A DNA stretch of 64,000 nucleotides, from the NCBI GenBank assembly GCA_025602905.1, contig JAHLKI010000013.1, forward strand, positions 791,196-855,195, given 5' to 3'. Each line of letters opens with the position of its first letter. The first letter of the stretch is position 1. Of this stretch, positions 36,384-47,248 are shown piece by piece. The translations under genes and the position numbers were made by a program. Source of the DNA: Phlyctochytrium arcticum. Its lineage: Eukaryota > Chytridiomycota > Chytridiomycetes > Chytridiales > Chytridiaceae. Below the pieces are notes generated by a model. That model was not told where the DNA came from. It did no database searches and saw only the letters and a program-made list of their open reading frames with translations.

Positions 36384-37932
36384 ATGTTACGATCCATTAC
36401 TCCAACCTTGGAGCAAGGAACTGACGAGTCCGAGTGTTATGTGGTTCCTTCTGTTCAGCTACTTGCTACCAAGTTCGGGGGTGGTGGGATCGGGAGTGCA
36501 CCAACTTCGCCCCAACGGTGTCAACAACCTGGTCAGATCCAGTCACCCATATATTCGGAAAGAAAGAATTTGACACAATCAGCACCAGTCACCCCACTGA
36601 AAACGTTCAAAACACCTTTACACTCCAACGCGCACATCAAGATCCCTGCAAAAGTGCCACAAGCTCCGATGGAAGAAAAACCAATGGCTGGAAAGGGAAT
36701 CGCAGACATGATTGCTCGATGGCATGGTCAGGATGAAGTGATCAAGCTTGAATCGAATATGCCGACTGCGGCTCCTAGTGCAGAACACTTGTCGCGGATC
36801 TCTACAACACCAAGAAAAGTGCAATCGGCACACAAAAAGGTGCCCAAAGGCATGCGAGTCGAGATTCCTTCAGCAAATGTTTTGCCAAAAGCTGCTGACA
36901 AGATTTCTCAACCCGCTACGCCGACAAGAAACGAGAGTATTTCTCCCATCACACCCTCAATCCCATACCGCTCACGTCCAATCTCCGCACAAATTGTTCC
37001 GCCCTCACCTCACACCAAAGTACTGGCACCCACACCAACAGAGGCCGGAAAACGAAATCGAGAAGCCACAGAACAAACTGCTACAGTGTCTGCCTTATTT
37101 GACGAGTTCACGGTTGAGAATCCACCAACGGGGTACCTCCCCGTTCAGCACTTGCGCGAAATTTGGGAAAAATGGGCTCGCGACCAGGGTTGGTCCATGG
37201 AACGCGTGTCGGCTGCTCTACGCAGTGGAGAATTGGGTCCCGGCGGACCTAATGGTAGTATCAGCGGGGGACTCATTCTGCCAGGCAACGTAAAGGGGTT
37301 GGTGCAGCGCGGTGAGGAAAATGGCTGGGTCGGCGTTGTGGGAATGGGATCCGGGCAATTATGTCAGGAAAATGGAGATGCTGCTGTCCGTGACGTCAAA
37401 TCAGTGCCGATCGAGTCTCGCCTTGAACCCGAACAATTCGAGACTGATCAGCAGGTTGTACTCAGTGTAAAGCAAGCTCCCCCCGCCCCTACTCCCTCAA
37501 CAACTACAATCGCCCCCGCCCACACTCTCCCACCACACTTGGCCCACACACATTCCCACGCACCCCAGGACCTTCTCATTTGCGGAGTAAAGACTCTCAC
37601 CATCAACCAAACCAAAGTTCACGAGATTGAGCTCAAATGCCATGGATGTGCCTCAAGTTTTGTATTGCGGGCCGCCCATGATTGTGGAGATGAAGAGGCG
37701 ACACAGGGATGCGGGCAGATTGAGGATCCCGTAAAAAGCGATACACTCATACAGCAGGCTGCGCGTGGTAGGTTTTTTTGGTTCAATTAAACATATTGTT
37801 GGTGGTAGAAGCTAATCGTCAATGGCATCGCTAGACACGGCACCAGACACATCCCGAATCCCTCGCGAACCGGGTCTGGAGTGGCTACGCGATGAGCACG
37901 CTGACTCCGACTACATCAACATCATCTGCTAA
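36384..37932 (+). CDS. Unrecognised, mostly disordered protein
   Basis: Exons 36384-37767 and 37835-37932 join to 493 residues (donor GTAGGT, acceptor CGCTAG). The first 225 residues are disordered with many TP/SP sites. The centre (about 230-310) looks folded: FDEFTVENPPTGYLPVQHL, then IWEKWARDQGW and a Gly-rich stretch. Near the end, ICGVKTLTINQTKVHEIELK is followed by CHGC and HDCGDEEATQGCG, which may bind zinc, and the second exon adds GLEWLRDEHADSDYINIIC. I cannot assign a family or function. The long frame and in-frame splice support a real gene. Confidence 0.6.
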
Positions 37933-38176
37933 AAAGAAAAGCAAGTACGAAGAACAATCTTATAAACCAGTAAATAATAGAAAAATCTAGAAATGTATCT
38001 CCTACACGCAAAATATGTATCCCCCTAGAAAAACGCCTGTATACTTCTAATCCCGTTTGGCAGGCGCCTTTGTATCTCTCACAAGCTTTCCAAAGTAATG
38101 AAAAAAGTGACAGTTAAATCCTTCATTAAAGGAAAGAGGAAGTCGAATGCAGGAAAAGGAAAGACAGAAGAAAAGT

Positions 38177-39459
38177 CTATTGAAACGCGCCCCAATCGTC
38201 GCCTAGAAGGTTGGCCGCCGAGCCCGAACTTGGCTTTGGTGGTGCAGGAGTAGCTGTGGGCGTAGTACCATTGGGAGCACTACCAAAGCTGCCAAACCCA
38301 GCGAAATCTGGGATACCGCCACTGGATGGTTGTTTGGTGGGTTGCGAGACAGGTGCAGCAGCCATGGAGCCGAAGAAATCCATTGAGCCAGACGAAGAGG
38401 GTTGCTGTTGTTGCTGTTGCTGCTGCTGCTGCTGTTGATACGCAGGCTGACCAAATCCGGCTCCAAATGCATTGTTCAGCAAGTTAGCAGGGGAAGTAGA
38501 GTTTGCGGAAACAGGAGACATTGAGGATGTGGTAGAAAAACTGGCAGTGCCAGCAGGTGGGGCAGCTGAGAATGAACCAAAACTACCAAAGCCACCCCCT
38601 TGCGGCATAGCTCCAACAGGGCTGGGACTACCAGGCTGTTGGCCATTTCCGTACAAAGACAAAATAGAGTTTTTCAGCGCACCCTGGGTATTTTGCTGCT
38701 GCTGCTGCGTTGGTGGAGACTGGAACGCGTCAAACAATTGCTGTGAGGCCGAGACCGGCTCCGGGGCTTTTTGTTGCTGCTGTTGCTGTGGTTGCGGCGC
38801 ATTTCCTGCAGATGGTGCTGGGAAGCTTGCGAATTGGGCAACGGGAGCATTCCCTGCGGACGGCTTAACCATATGCGCAGTGGGTGGGCCGGCTTTGAGA
38901 GCCGTCACACCTTCTGGAAGGGGTATTGTCTCTGGGTCAGGCATGGGCCCCTTCATAGCATACTGCTTGCGCTCGTACTTGCTGCGAATGAAGTGATCGA
39001 TGTTGCTCTCAGGAGGCGTAAAGTTGGGTGGAAGATCATGTTCCCAATATTTGCTAGCATCAGCTTTAGTGACCCCATACTAAGCAATCTCGAATATCCG
39101 GTACACACTTTGCCTTTCCGTTTCCCCATTTTGCCATGCTCAAAATCTGTTCCTCCGTCCATGAATCCAAATCTGCACTCTTCACTAAAAATCATCCGGG
39201 TGATATGCGATTAGCGAAGGAAACGAAATTATAAAGCTAATCAGCTCCAACCTTTAGAGATGTGTGTTCCCATTGACCGATGGTGGCCACTGCACCGAAT
39301 GCACATGAAAATCCCAAGATTCCAACTCGCCCACCGAGGGTCCTTCTTGCGGCAATCGACACAGCGCCGGTTGTCCTCTCGAGACATCAGCTCTTTCAAA
39401 ATCTTGGCATTGCGCTCGGTCACAGCCCTGTCGGACATACGTTCGCTACGAGTCGACAT
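38177..39459 (-). CDS. ArfGAP, SMAP/Age2-like
   Basis: Exons 39459-39252, 39184-39109 and 39053-38177 join to 386 residues. The ArfGAP zinc finger is complete: C33-x2-C36-x16-C53-x2-C56, followed by the arginine finger Arg61 in [11 protein letters not shown]. The second exon gives [14 protein letters not shown], and the third gives [11 protein letters not shown] and [13 protein letters not shown], the usual end of the domain. It stimulates GTP hydrolysis by Arf in Golgi and endosomal vesicle traffic. The rest is disordered, rich in Gln, Pro and FG-like motifs, with a polyglutamine run, resembling the clathrin-adaptor tails of SMAP/Age2 proteins. The first donor is GTTGGA, unusual, but the join rebuilds the conserved HISKVKS exactly. 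Confidence 0.92.
38401..38438 (-). repeat. CAG/CAA repeat coding polyglutamine
   Basis: A run of CAG and CAA codons (CTG/TTG on the plus strand) encodes about 13 consecutive Gln in the ArfGAP tail. Mixed codons reduce slippage, but length may vary between strains. Confidence 0.9.
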
Positions 39460-39822
39460 ATCTGGGGTCTGTAGCGGTCTGACTTTGTATTGTTTGGTGT
39501 AGTGGTAAAGACGGTAGTAGAACTACTGCAGATAGAGTTGCCGAAGGATACTGAGAGACTGAAGCTATTAGTGTCCACTACTTACACCACCAATACCAGG
39601 CACACAATCTTTGGGCAAGACGGTTTCTGGATGGCCGTGATTCATTCCCATTCCAAATCGCCGGCCAAATCGTTCTCGGGAGATTCTGGTATCATGTGAT
39701 CTGCTGCGCTTTCCCTGCGCAAATTCAGCACAATGTTGAGGTATTGTTCATGATCAACTCCGCGTAAGATATGGTTGGACGCATAGTCGAAAGTGTCAAA
39801 AGGAATATATAATGTACCTAAA
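39460..39822. other. Short region between ECM29 and the ArfGAP gene
   Basis: It carries the ArfGAP promoter on the minus strand and, past 39822, the 3' end of the upstream ECM29 gene. A tRNA D-arm-like string (TGTAGTGGTAAAG) near 39497 has no matching T arm. Confidence 0.4.
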
Positions 39823-42800
39823 CTACATCTTGTTATCGGCCACGCCCTTAATCTCGTCTTTCAGCTCTTTCAGCCGATGTGTCACCATCGGTTGGCCCTC
39901 TTTCTCAATAGCTCCATCCAACTCCTTCATCAATGCTTCACACTTTTCTTTACTCAATTGCCCCTGTAATTTTTCGAATGCAGTCTTTAGTGCCTTGATA
40001 GATGCTTCTCTGACGGCCGTGTATTTGCGGTCGGAAAGGGTGACGAAAAGATTAGCAAAGACTGCCTCCATGGTGGGCGTATCCAATGTCGAGGCACATG
40101 ATTCCGGAGTCAGCTTTTGGAAATAGAGGTTCACGCCTTCCAAAATGGTTTGGCGCACATTCCAGACATTTCGGTCCAAGTGTGCCGCGAATAATGCTGC
40201 TAGATCTTTTGCGTGTGTGGCTACAATAAAGGCAGTGAGCCAGGTGCAGATGAGAAATCCTTCTAATAGATCACATACCTTGACCTGCGGTAGTTGTCGG
40301 GAAGGATTCTGCCAAAGCCTTGAAAGCATTTGCCTTGATCGCCATAGTAAGTGGCTTCTCGCGTGGGTCATCCACATCCATGTCATCGCTTTCCTCTTCA
40401 CCAGCAGCGATAGGTTGCAAATATTCCCACACCTCGGCAAATCGGTCAATTTCAAGAGCGTTGAAGACCTTGCCCAAGGCCAGAATGCTGTGCCTCTTAT
40501 AGGGCTTGTTGTTCTTCTTTGCTTCACGGACCAAGACCTGTTAAAAGCGAATAGTCAATACAAGTGTAACAGATACTAGTATCTTAGGTCTCACATCTGC
40601 AACAGAGCCCAACGTTTTCGCGTTTGCATTTTCCAGGAACCAGTCCTTGTGGGCAACGGTCACCGTAGCGAGGGCGTTTACCACATCCTCCTTTCCTTCC
40701 CAGGTTCGCCCAGTCAATCCATCAAGTAGCATATCTATCGCCGTTTTTGTCTGATCACCAAACTGCGATGCCTGTGCCATATCCGCCAGAGCAATGGCCA
40801 TTTGTCGCTTTGTGCCCCATGACGGAGAGGTCTTCATCAGGTACTGGATTTTGACAATCATTTCATCTTTCCACAGTCGGATTGTTCCTGAAGAGCCACC
40901 AGTGGCTTCTTCCCAAGTTTCGACCCAAACCTTTTTCAATGGCTCACGCGTATCACGCGCACCCAAGAAAACTAGGGGAAGAATGTCTTTGTTGTGTTCC
41001 TTGAACTGATCGGGAGCGCGACGGGCAATCTCCAGTAAAGTAATGCCGGGAATGGCCATCGCATCTTCATCGTCTCCTTCGAAATACATCTTATCCAGAT
41101 GTTGAATCAAGTTGGTTACCGCTTTCTCGGTGGCAAGTTTGGAGATATGACCAATTGCTGTAGCATATGTCTTTCGAACAACGATTGAACGGTCATTCAT
41201 AGCGCTAGTCAATGCCTTAAGAATACTGGGAAGTGATGGATAAGAGATCGCTTCAATATTGGCAAAAGAAGATATGAACTCACGAGTCTGCATAGGGCTT
41301 CAGATCTGTTGGATGTGCTTGCACCAACGCGTAAACAAATCGCGCACAACCTGCTTTGGTCGGCAGTCCAATGCCTTTGCGAATCAGTGTGTTCAGCCGA
41401 GGCACTAATTGAGCCAGAACTTCCTGGTCAACTTGTTCCACCACGCGCAGCACGCCTTCCATGATGGGAGATGATTTCGTGGCGCTTAGGCGGGTGTTTT
41501 CCAGATCTTCATTGGAAATGTTATATTTATCCGTGTGGAACGTGAGGTAATTCAGAACCTGGGGTTCCAAAACACTGAGCGATTCCAAAAGCGTTGCAAC
41601 AAGATCCGTCAAATGTGGCCGCAGCAATACACCCCCCTTCTTGCAGATTTGCAAAATTGTCTTCAGTGAATGATTGCGAACATCCTCGGCCATAGAACCA
41701 AGCCCTTTAGTCTAAGTAGGAAAACATGAGTTCTTCCGTGCGTTGGACAAAGAAACACCAAGCGAACCCACCATAAAGAAGGGTACCACAATGGAAATCA
41801 ACTTGGATCCCTTCGCAACCGACACAACTTCCGGGTCACAATAACGGACCGTGATATTGGTCAAAGTTTTACACGATTTGAATGCTGCGACACGCACACT
41901 CTCTTTAATATCGTCAAGAGCACGGAACATCATGGTCCACATGTCTTCAATGTAAGGGTGAATTTGCTCCATATCTTTGCCATGCACAAGATCGCCTAGG
42001 GCGGCGGCACTGTGGCTCAAAGTTAGAGCCGTGTCTTTCAAAAGAACGCACAGCGAGGAAAAATTTACCTGGCCTCACGCACACGCCACTGTCGATCCGA
42101 GAGCCCACTTAATGTATCTGCCACAATCAGGCCAAAGTACTCGTCGATGGTTTTACTCGGCTCCTTGATGAGCGTCTTCCAAATGTTCTGCATACTATCG
42201 GCCACCTTTGGGTTTGGATCGAACTGGAAACGATACAGCTTGGGCACCAACTTGGGTAAGTGAGGTTGTAATTCTGCGGACGCCTGCTGTGCAATAACGG
42301 AAAAGCCCAGACTGGCGCCGCGGCGGGAGTTCCACAGAGCATTATGACTGGCAAGAGACATGAATCGGTACACGAGATCCGGTTGATTTAGGTCTGAAGC
42401 AAGCGAAAGGATGGATTGGTATGTTCCACCAACTTCTCCGCCTCCAGGTGCAGCACCTAGAGCGTTTTCATGGAAGAGTTGCGTCTCTCCTGACACACTC
42501 TGGGGTGCGATCTTCTTTCCTTCCATCAAGGTAGACACCAAAGACTCCACCAATTCGGAACGGCCACTCTCATCGCCAATCTCGAACACAAGTGACATTC
42601 CCTTGGAGGCAATCTCTTGCGTGAAATCATCACGGTCATTGAGGAGTCCAGAGAATGCATTTTGGATCCGGATTCCATTCGTCTAGTTCTGCAATCAGCA
42701 AATGCAAGAGATCATAAAATTGTTGAGTACTGTACCTTAATGATCGCATGTGACTTGCCGAACTTGATCAACGAAAGCAACCAAATAGCGGCGTTCTTCC

Positions 42801-45800
42801 TCGCAATTGGTTTGTTGGCGGGTTGAAGCTCCTTGAGGATGTGATTCAGGGAAGCACTCGTGAGCTCATTGGTAGGCCTTGGCAGCTTGTCTGCTTTAAC
42901 GTCCGCAATATCCAAGTACTGTCGCATGTTGGTAGCTTCAAATCCACAAATCACACTGGTAATGGCTTCCCCAACAGTGAAGTGGATCTCAACTTGCTTG
43001 GTAAAGATTGTAGCAAGGGAGTAAAGGAAATCAAGCGTCGGCTGTATGAGGCTTTGCGTGCCAATGGCAATCTGACCCAAATAAATAATAAGCTGTTCTT
43101 GCAACTGTATATCGGATCGTTAGTTTCAAACAAAACTTTGAGAACCGAAACTCGACGACCAACCTTTGCATCTTTGGAGTTTTTGATGTGATGCTTGAGC
43201 TTTTCCATCATAAAATCAATGAACTCCGCATCCGTTTGTAAAGCAGCATATCGACCCATCTCTGCAAGTGCTTGGGCAGCGCCACCAAGCTCCAATCCTG
43301 TATCAGACTCCAGACCGGCCTTGATGCGTGTAAATGTTTCTTTCAAGGTTTCATCAGAGATGTATCCCTTGATAGTATTATAACGCAAGAAGGTGTGTCC
43401 AATCAAATAGCCTAGACCAACGACAGAGCCATGTCGGAAATCTTGTTGTTTCTTGCAACAATATTGGTTTAGTTTATAGCACAACCCTTTTAACCTGATG
43501 GAACAAACCTGTTTATTGACCTCAGTCGCGGGTTTCAAGAGCTCTTTGGCTACACCCTCTAGCCGGTGCTCCGGATCACCCCGCTCCAAAACAGCCGTGG
43601 CCACAATGGCCAGAATATTCGCCATCGAGATACGCGTTTCTGCCTTACTACTCCAAATGAAAGACTAATATAGCAGTAGTTAGGTCTTCGCGTGAACCTG
43701 CGCTTTCTAACTTTGAACGCTACCTTGAGCCAATCAAGCCTGGGCATGTACGATGCGGCCAGAGAGGATGGAGAAAATGAGATGAGCTCCAGAAGGTTAC
43801 CCGCGGCAATTGATTGCAAGAGTGAATCTAGAAGGATCCGACACGCGTTAATACGATTAACATCAGCCATGCGACACATCCTACGCACCATGAGAATCTG
43901 GTTCTTTCAAAGGAATTTTGATGAATGTGAGATAAGGTTTGATGGCCGCCGCTCCCTCTGCCCCGCTGAGATTTTCATGTAAATGCTTCGCCAGCGCTTC
44001 ACAGGTGTGAGCTTCCAGTGAGCCCATGTCCACAACGTTGGAAAGTTCTGGCAGAGCTTCTGGGTCTGCTCGCAAAACCAACAACTTTCGCAAATATCGC
44101 AGCGAGTTATCGTACATATCCGCTGTGTAGCTGCCAACCATGGCTGCTCCTGCAGGCTTTATCATAACAGTATCAGTGACGTTGGAATTTTTTAACAACA
44201 GTTCTGCCATTTCACGGAATGGAGGCAGTTGTTGGCGCCATGCTACAAGGTCTTCCCCATGAGTAGGTGGCAGCGGTAATGACAGGCCGCGTTTGGCTTC
44301 TTCGCGAACTTCAGGTTTTTCATCCACAAAGCCAATCAAGCACAAGTACATGCGTAGAGGGTAGTTGGAGGGGAAGATGGTATTTGCATACTTGAGACTG
44401 GCGTGGCGAGCTTGAGGCTCGTTCTGTTACCGGTATGAGTTACAAATCAGGAGTATTTAATGATTCGATAACTTACTTTGGCAATATTTTCCAAAAGCAG
44501 CTCTTCAAACTTCTGTCGCTCTGGCCCCTTTGCGATATCCTTGTAGGTTGAAGCCATATCGGAGAGTGCCGCCTGAACAGAAATCCGAACGTTTCGCGGC
44601 TCAACTGATAGGGCTTTGAAGAAAGAAAACAAAATGGCGGTATCAAATACTTCTGGTGCCTTCTTTGACAACAGACCAACAGCCTCATAGGCAAATCCTC
44701 GCAAACTGGTCTCGGAGTCTTGCGTGTTTGTAGGCTCTTGCTCACTGATAAAACGAAGAATTCCGGAAAGCAGAACAGGTGCAATCGGCTTTAAACATGC
44801 CGGTTCAGACATTCTCGCAATCCATTGCACAAACGAAATTCCAATGGCGCGAAGCTTGGGTATCGTGTTATCGCCTGTAATTTCCACTTGAGTCATATGC
44901 GTCATCTAAAAAATCTGACTTCTGCCATACCATAAATCGCATCAAAACCGACTTGTAAGATGTTGGGAAATACGTTGGTGGCCCGGACTGAACGCAACAG
45001 GAATGTGATGACTTTGATCTTTAAGCCTGGCGACGCTGGCATCCGGAAGCTTCCACTGTTTATAGCAGTTCCTCCTCCTTGATACAACGCGTACAAAGCA
45101 CGTACAGTCTAAGAAAACCTCATGAGTTTAAATGAAGAAACGGGATGGGAATGGATACGACCTTTTCGTCCTCAAAGTCTGGTTTAACGTGCCTCTTCAT
45201 GCCATCTTCGCCCGCATCAATCATCTCATGGTTGGAGCCACTCGCAAGAACCAGGTATATCTTGAATTTCTCCAGAACCAATAGGGATGCTGGAACTACT
45301 CCTGAGCGACTGAGCAAGTTTACCAGCCCCAGCTTTAGAGCTCGAAGTTGGGGAGGGGATTTTGTCCATGGCGCTTTTCCTGAGTTTGTGATGAAGTCCA
45401 CCGCATTTTTGCTCATGCCCGGTGGTGGGAGCGGTAAGGCTACTTCAGGCTCGTCCTTCCTGAGTGCCATTGTTAGTTTTCATGATGGCGAACGTTTTAC
45501 AGGTCATTGAAAAATACTTTTTGACTGGGGGAGGGTTGTACAAAACAACATCCAGAAACTTATCCAACAGAAATTTCAAGTCATCAGGAGACTGTTCCCA
45601 ACCAAACGGATCTTTGGGTGGTGCCGGTGCCTTGGGGTCCCGAAAATTGGGCTCCTTGTAGTTGGCCAAGACCTGTTCCGCCTGAGATTTTACACCAGAG
45701 TACATCCCGCATTTCCCAACTTACAGGTAAAACAATCTGGAAAATGATGACTTGCTGTGCTGGCACTCGTTTGGCAATGCCCTTTGTCAATAAAGGACAT

Positions 45801-46194
45801 AATTTCATCTTTTCTGCAGCTTCCGCGCGCGCAAATGCCATTTCAATATAGATCAGCGCAAAGCTTTGAACCATTTGGCTAGCCCCATCTGCCGCAAAGA
45901 CCTTGACAAGGGCTTCCGTCGGCATTTTTAGGTTGGGATTTGACTTCAGTCGTTTGCTGACATGGCTGCAAATGCCCATGACTTTGTTGCGGACGACTTC
46001 ATGCTGGCTGTTGAGCTTATTGATGACCGGAACAAGGAAAGTCTCCAAGGTAGTTTCGAAGCGAGCATCGTTGTCTGCGACGGCGAACCGAAGCTCGACG
46101 TTCTCGAGTAACGCTGCGAACCAAAGGACCCATCAGTGACGGAACATAGGACCCGCCGCGCAGGAGCCCTGTTACCTAGCTCTTTATCGGCCAT
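39823..46194 (-). CDS. ECM29: Proteasome adaptor and scaffold ECM29
   Basis: Seventeen exons join in frame to 1822 residues, close to human and yeast ECM29: 46194-46176, 46113-45725, 45681-45518, 45459-45159, 45108-44931, 44874-44477, 44423-43889, 43827-43724, 43664-43509, 43451-43164, 43104-42736, 42682-42069, 42009-41772, 41711-41284, 41225-40595, 40537-40279, 40220-39823. It is a chain of HEAT repeats. Family landmarks include HEVVRNKVM near the start, FDAIYGDNT, DIKESVRVAAFKS, LLESLSVLEPQVLNYL, RLSATKSSPIME, LVPRLNTLIRKGIGLPTK and ILPLVFLGARDTRE. ECM29 ties the 26S proteasome core to its cap, checks assembly and links proteasomes to vesicles and motors. One intron (43508-43452, 57 nt) is stop-free and in frame, so that exon boundary is the least certain. 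Confidence 0.95.
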
Positions 46195-47248
46195 CGCACT
46201 ACTATGATTTGGGTGTTCGATGCAGCCTGGAAGTTATGATTCAGTACTTATGCGTCGCGTGCAGGTGTATTTCTTCCTTTACTTAAGTGCCAGATGAGAT
46301 CTGCAGGGGTGTTCCAAAAATTGGGCCGGCCAAAAGTAGGGCTGACCACACTTTGTATATTTACGATGGGCGTCGGCTCGCTTATCTCAGTCAAGACTTC
46401 ACAGATCAAGCGAATCCACCTGGACAGAGACTAGGGAAAAACACCTTTGGCAGCGCTGCGCGTTCGTTACGTGGCCGGGCAGGTGATATTTTGGGAATAA
46501 CGGGTGATACTCGGATGGAATATGGCCTGCACATCCGCGATTTCGAGCTGGGGATTCAATCGTAGTACTCTGAGTACGCACGTTCGTCCTTGTCGCAAAA
46601 CAAGGAGAAGCTCAAAGGAAAATGATTTCGAGAAAAAAAAATTGCAGGCATGATTTTGTTTTCAAGACGGATTTATATATGAAATCCTGCGACAATCATT
46701 TTCAAAAAGTTTGGAAACTGAATTGAAGCGCGGCTCTGCAGCCAGCAGCGAACTTAAAAAGTTTCTGCGACCGACTTTGCAGAGGTCTCCTGAACCTCGG
46801 CCTGGACGCTATACAGTCTCTATTACCAGCCTGCTCTACCCGCCAGCCGTGTTCCGGGTAACTTTTTGCAACTCTTGCCAAGGGACCTCCGGAGCTGCTC
46901 CGAGGCTGATATAGGCGGGAGCTCGTCGAAACCCAGGGTCGAACGCAATCTTCCATACTGGCAACTCTGGAAAAAAAAACTTGGAAAAACTATCGAGGGT
47001 ACTAGCAGCGTCACAAGGACGATCCTCTCCTTCCGACGCGGATAAATAAGGTAGGCAAATACCCTTTCATGTTGTTTTTTGGGGTCCCCGTCGGATTTTC
47101 AGTCAAACCCCCTTCCTCGAGGGAAGCCGTTTGATTTTCGCAGCTTTCCATTAACAAGTAATTTTTTACTTCTCTTAAAAACAGAATTGGAGCAAGTGCA
47201 GTCGAATCAGAGATCATCTTTGCATGATATAACAAGAAAACTATTCAG
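46195..47248. other. Divergent promoter region of ECM29 and the hybrid kinase
   Basis: About 1.05 kb separates the two start codons. A TTTATATAT element lies near 46671 and a CT/GA-rich stretch near 46700-46900. No gene is seen. Confidence 0.4.

Noticed and set aside
39490..39620. tRNA-like D-arm string TGTAGTGGTAAAG
   Set aside because: No T arm, anticodon stem or terminator follows at the right distance.
42951..43625. Continuous reading through 43452-43508 as coding in ECM29
   Set aside because: The inserted Cys-rich segment does not fit the HEAT repeat, and donor, branch and acceptor sites are present; kept only as a possible retained intron.
44881..44930. Exon start at MTHMTQVEITG in ECM29
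   Set aside because: Using the acceptor just before GDNTIPKL instead restores the conserved FDAIYGDNT block and the frame.
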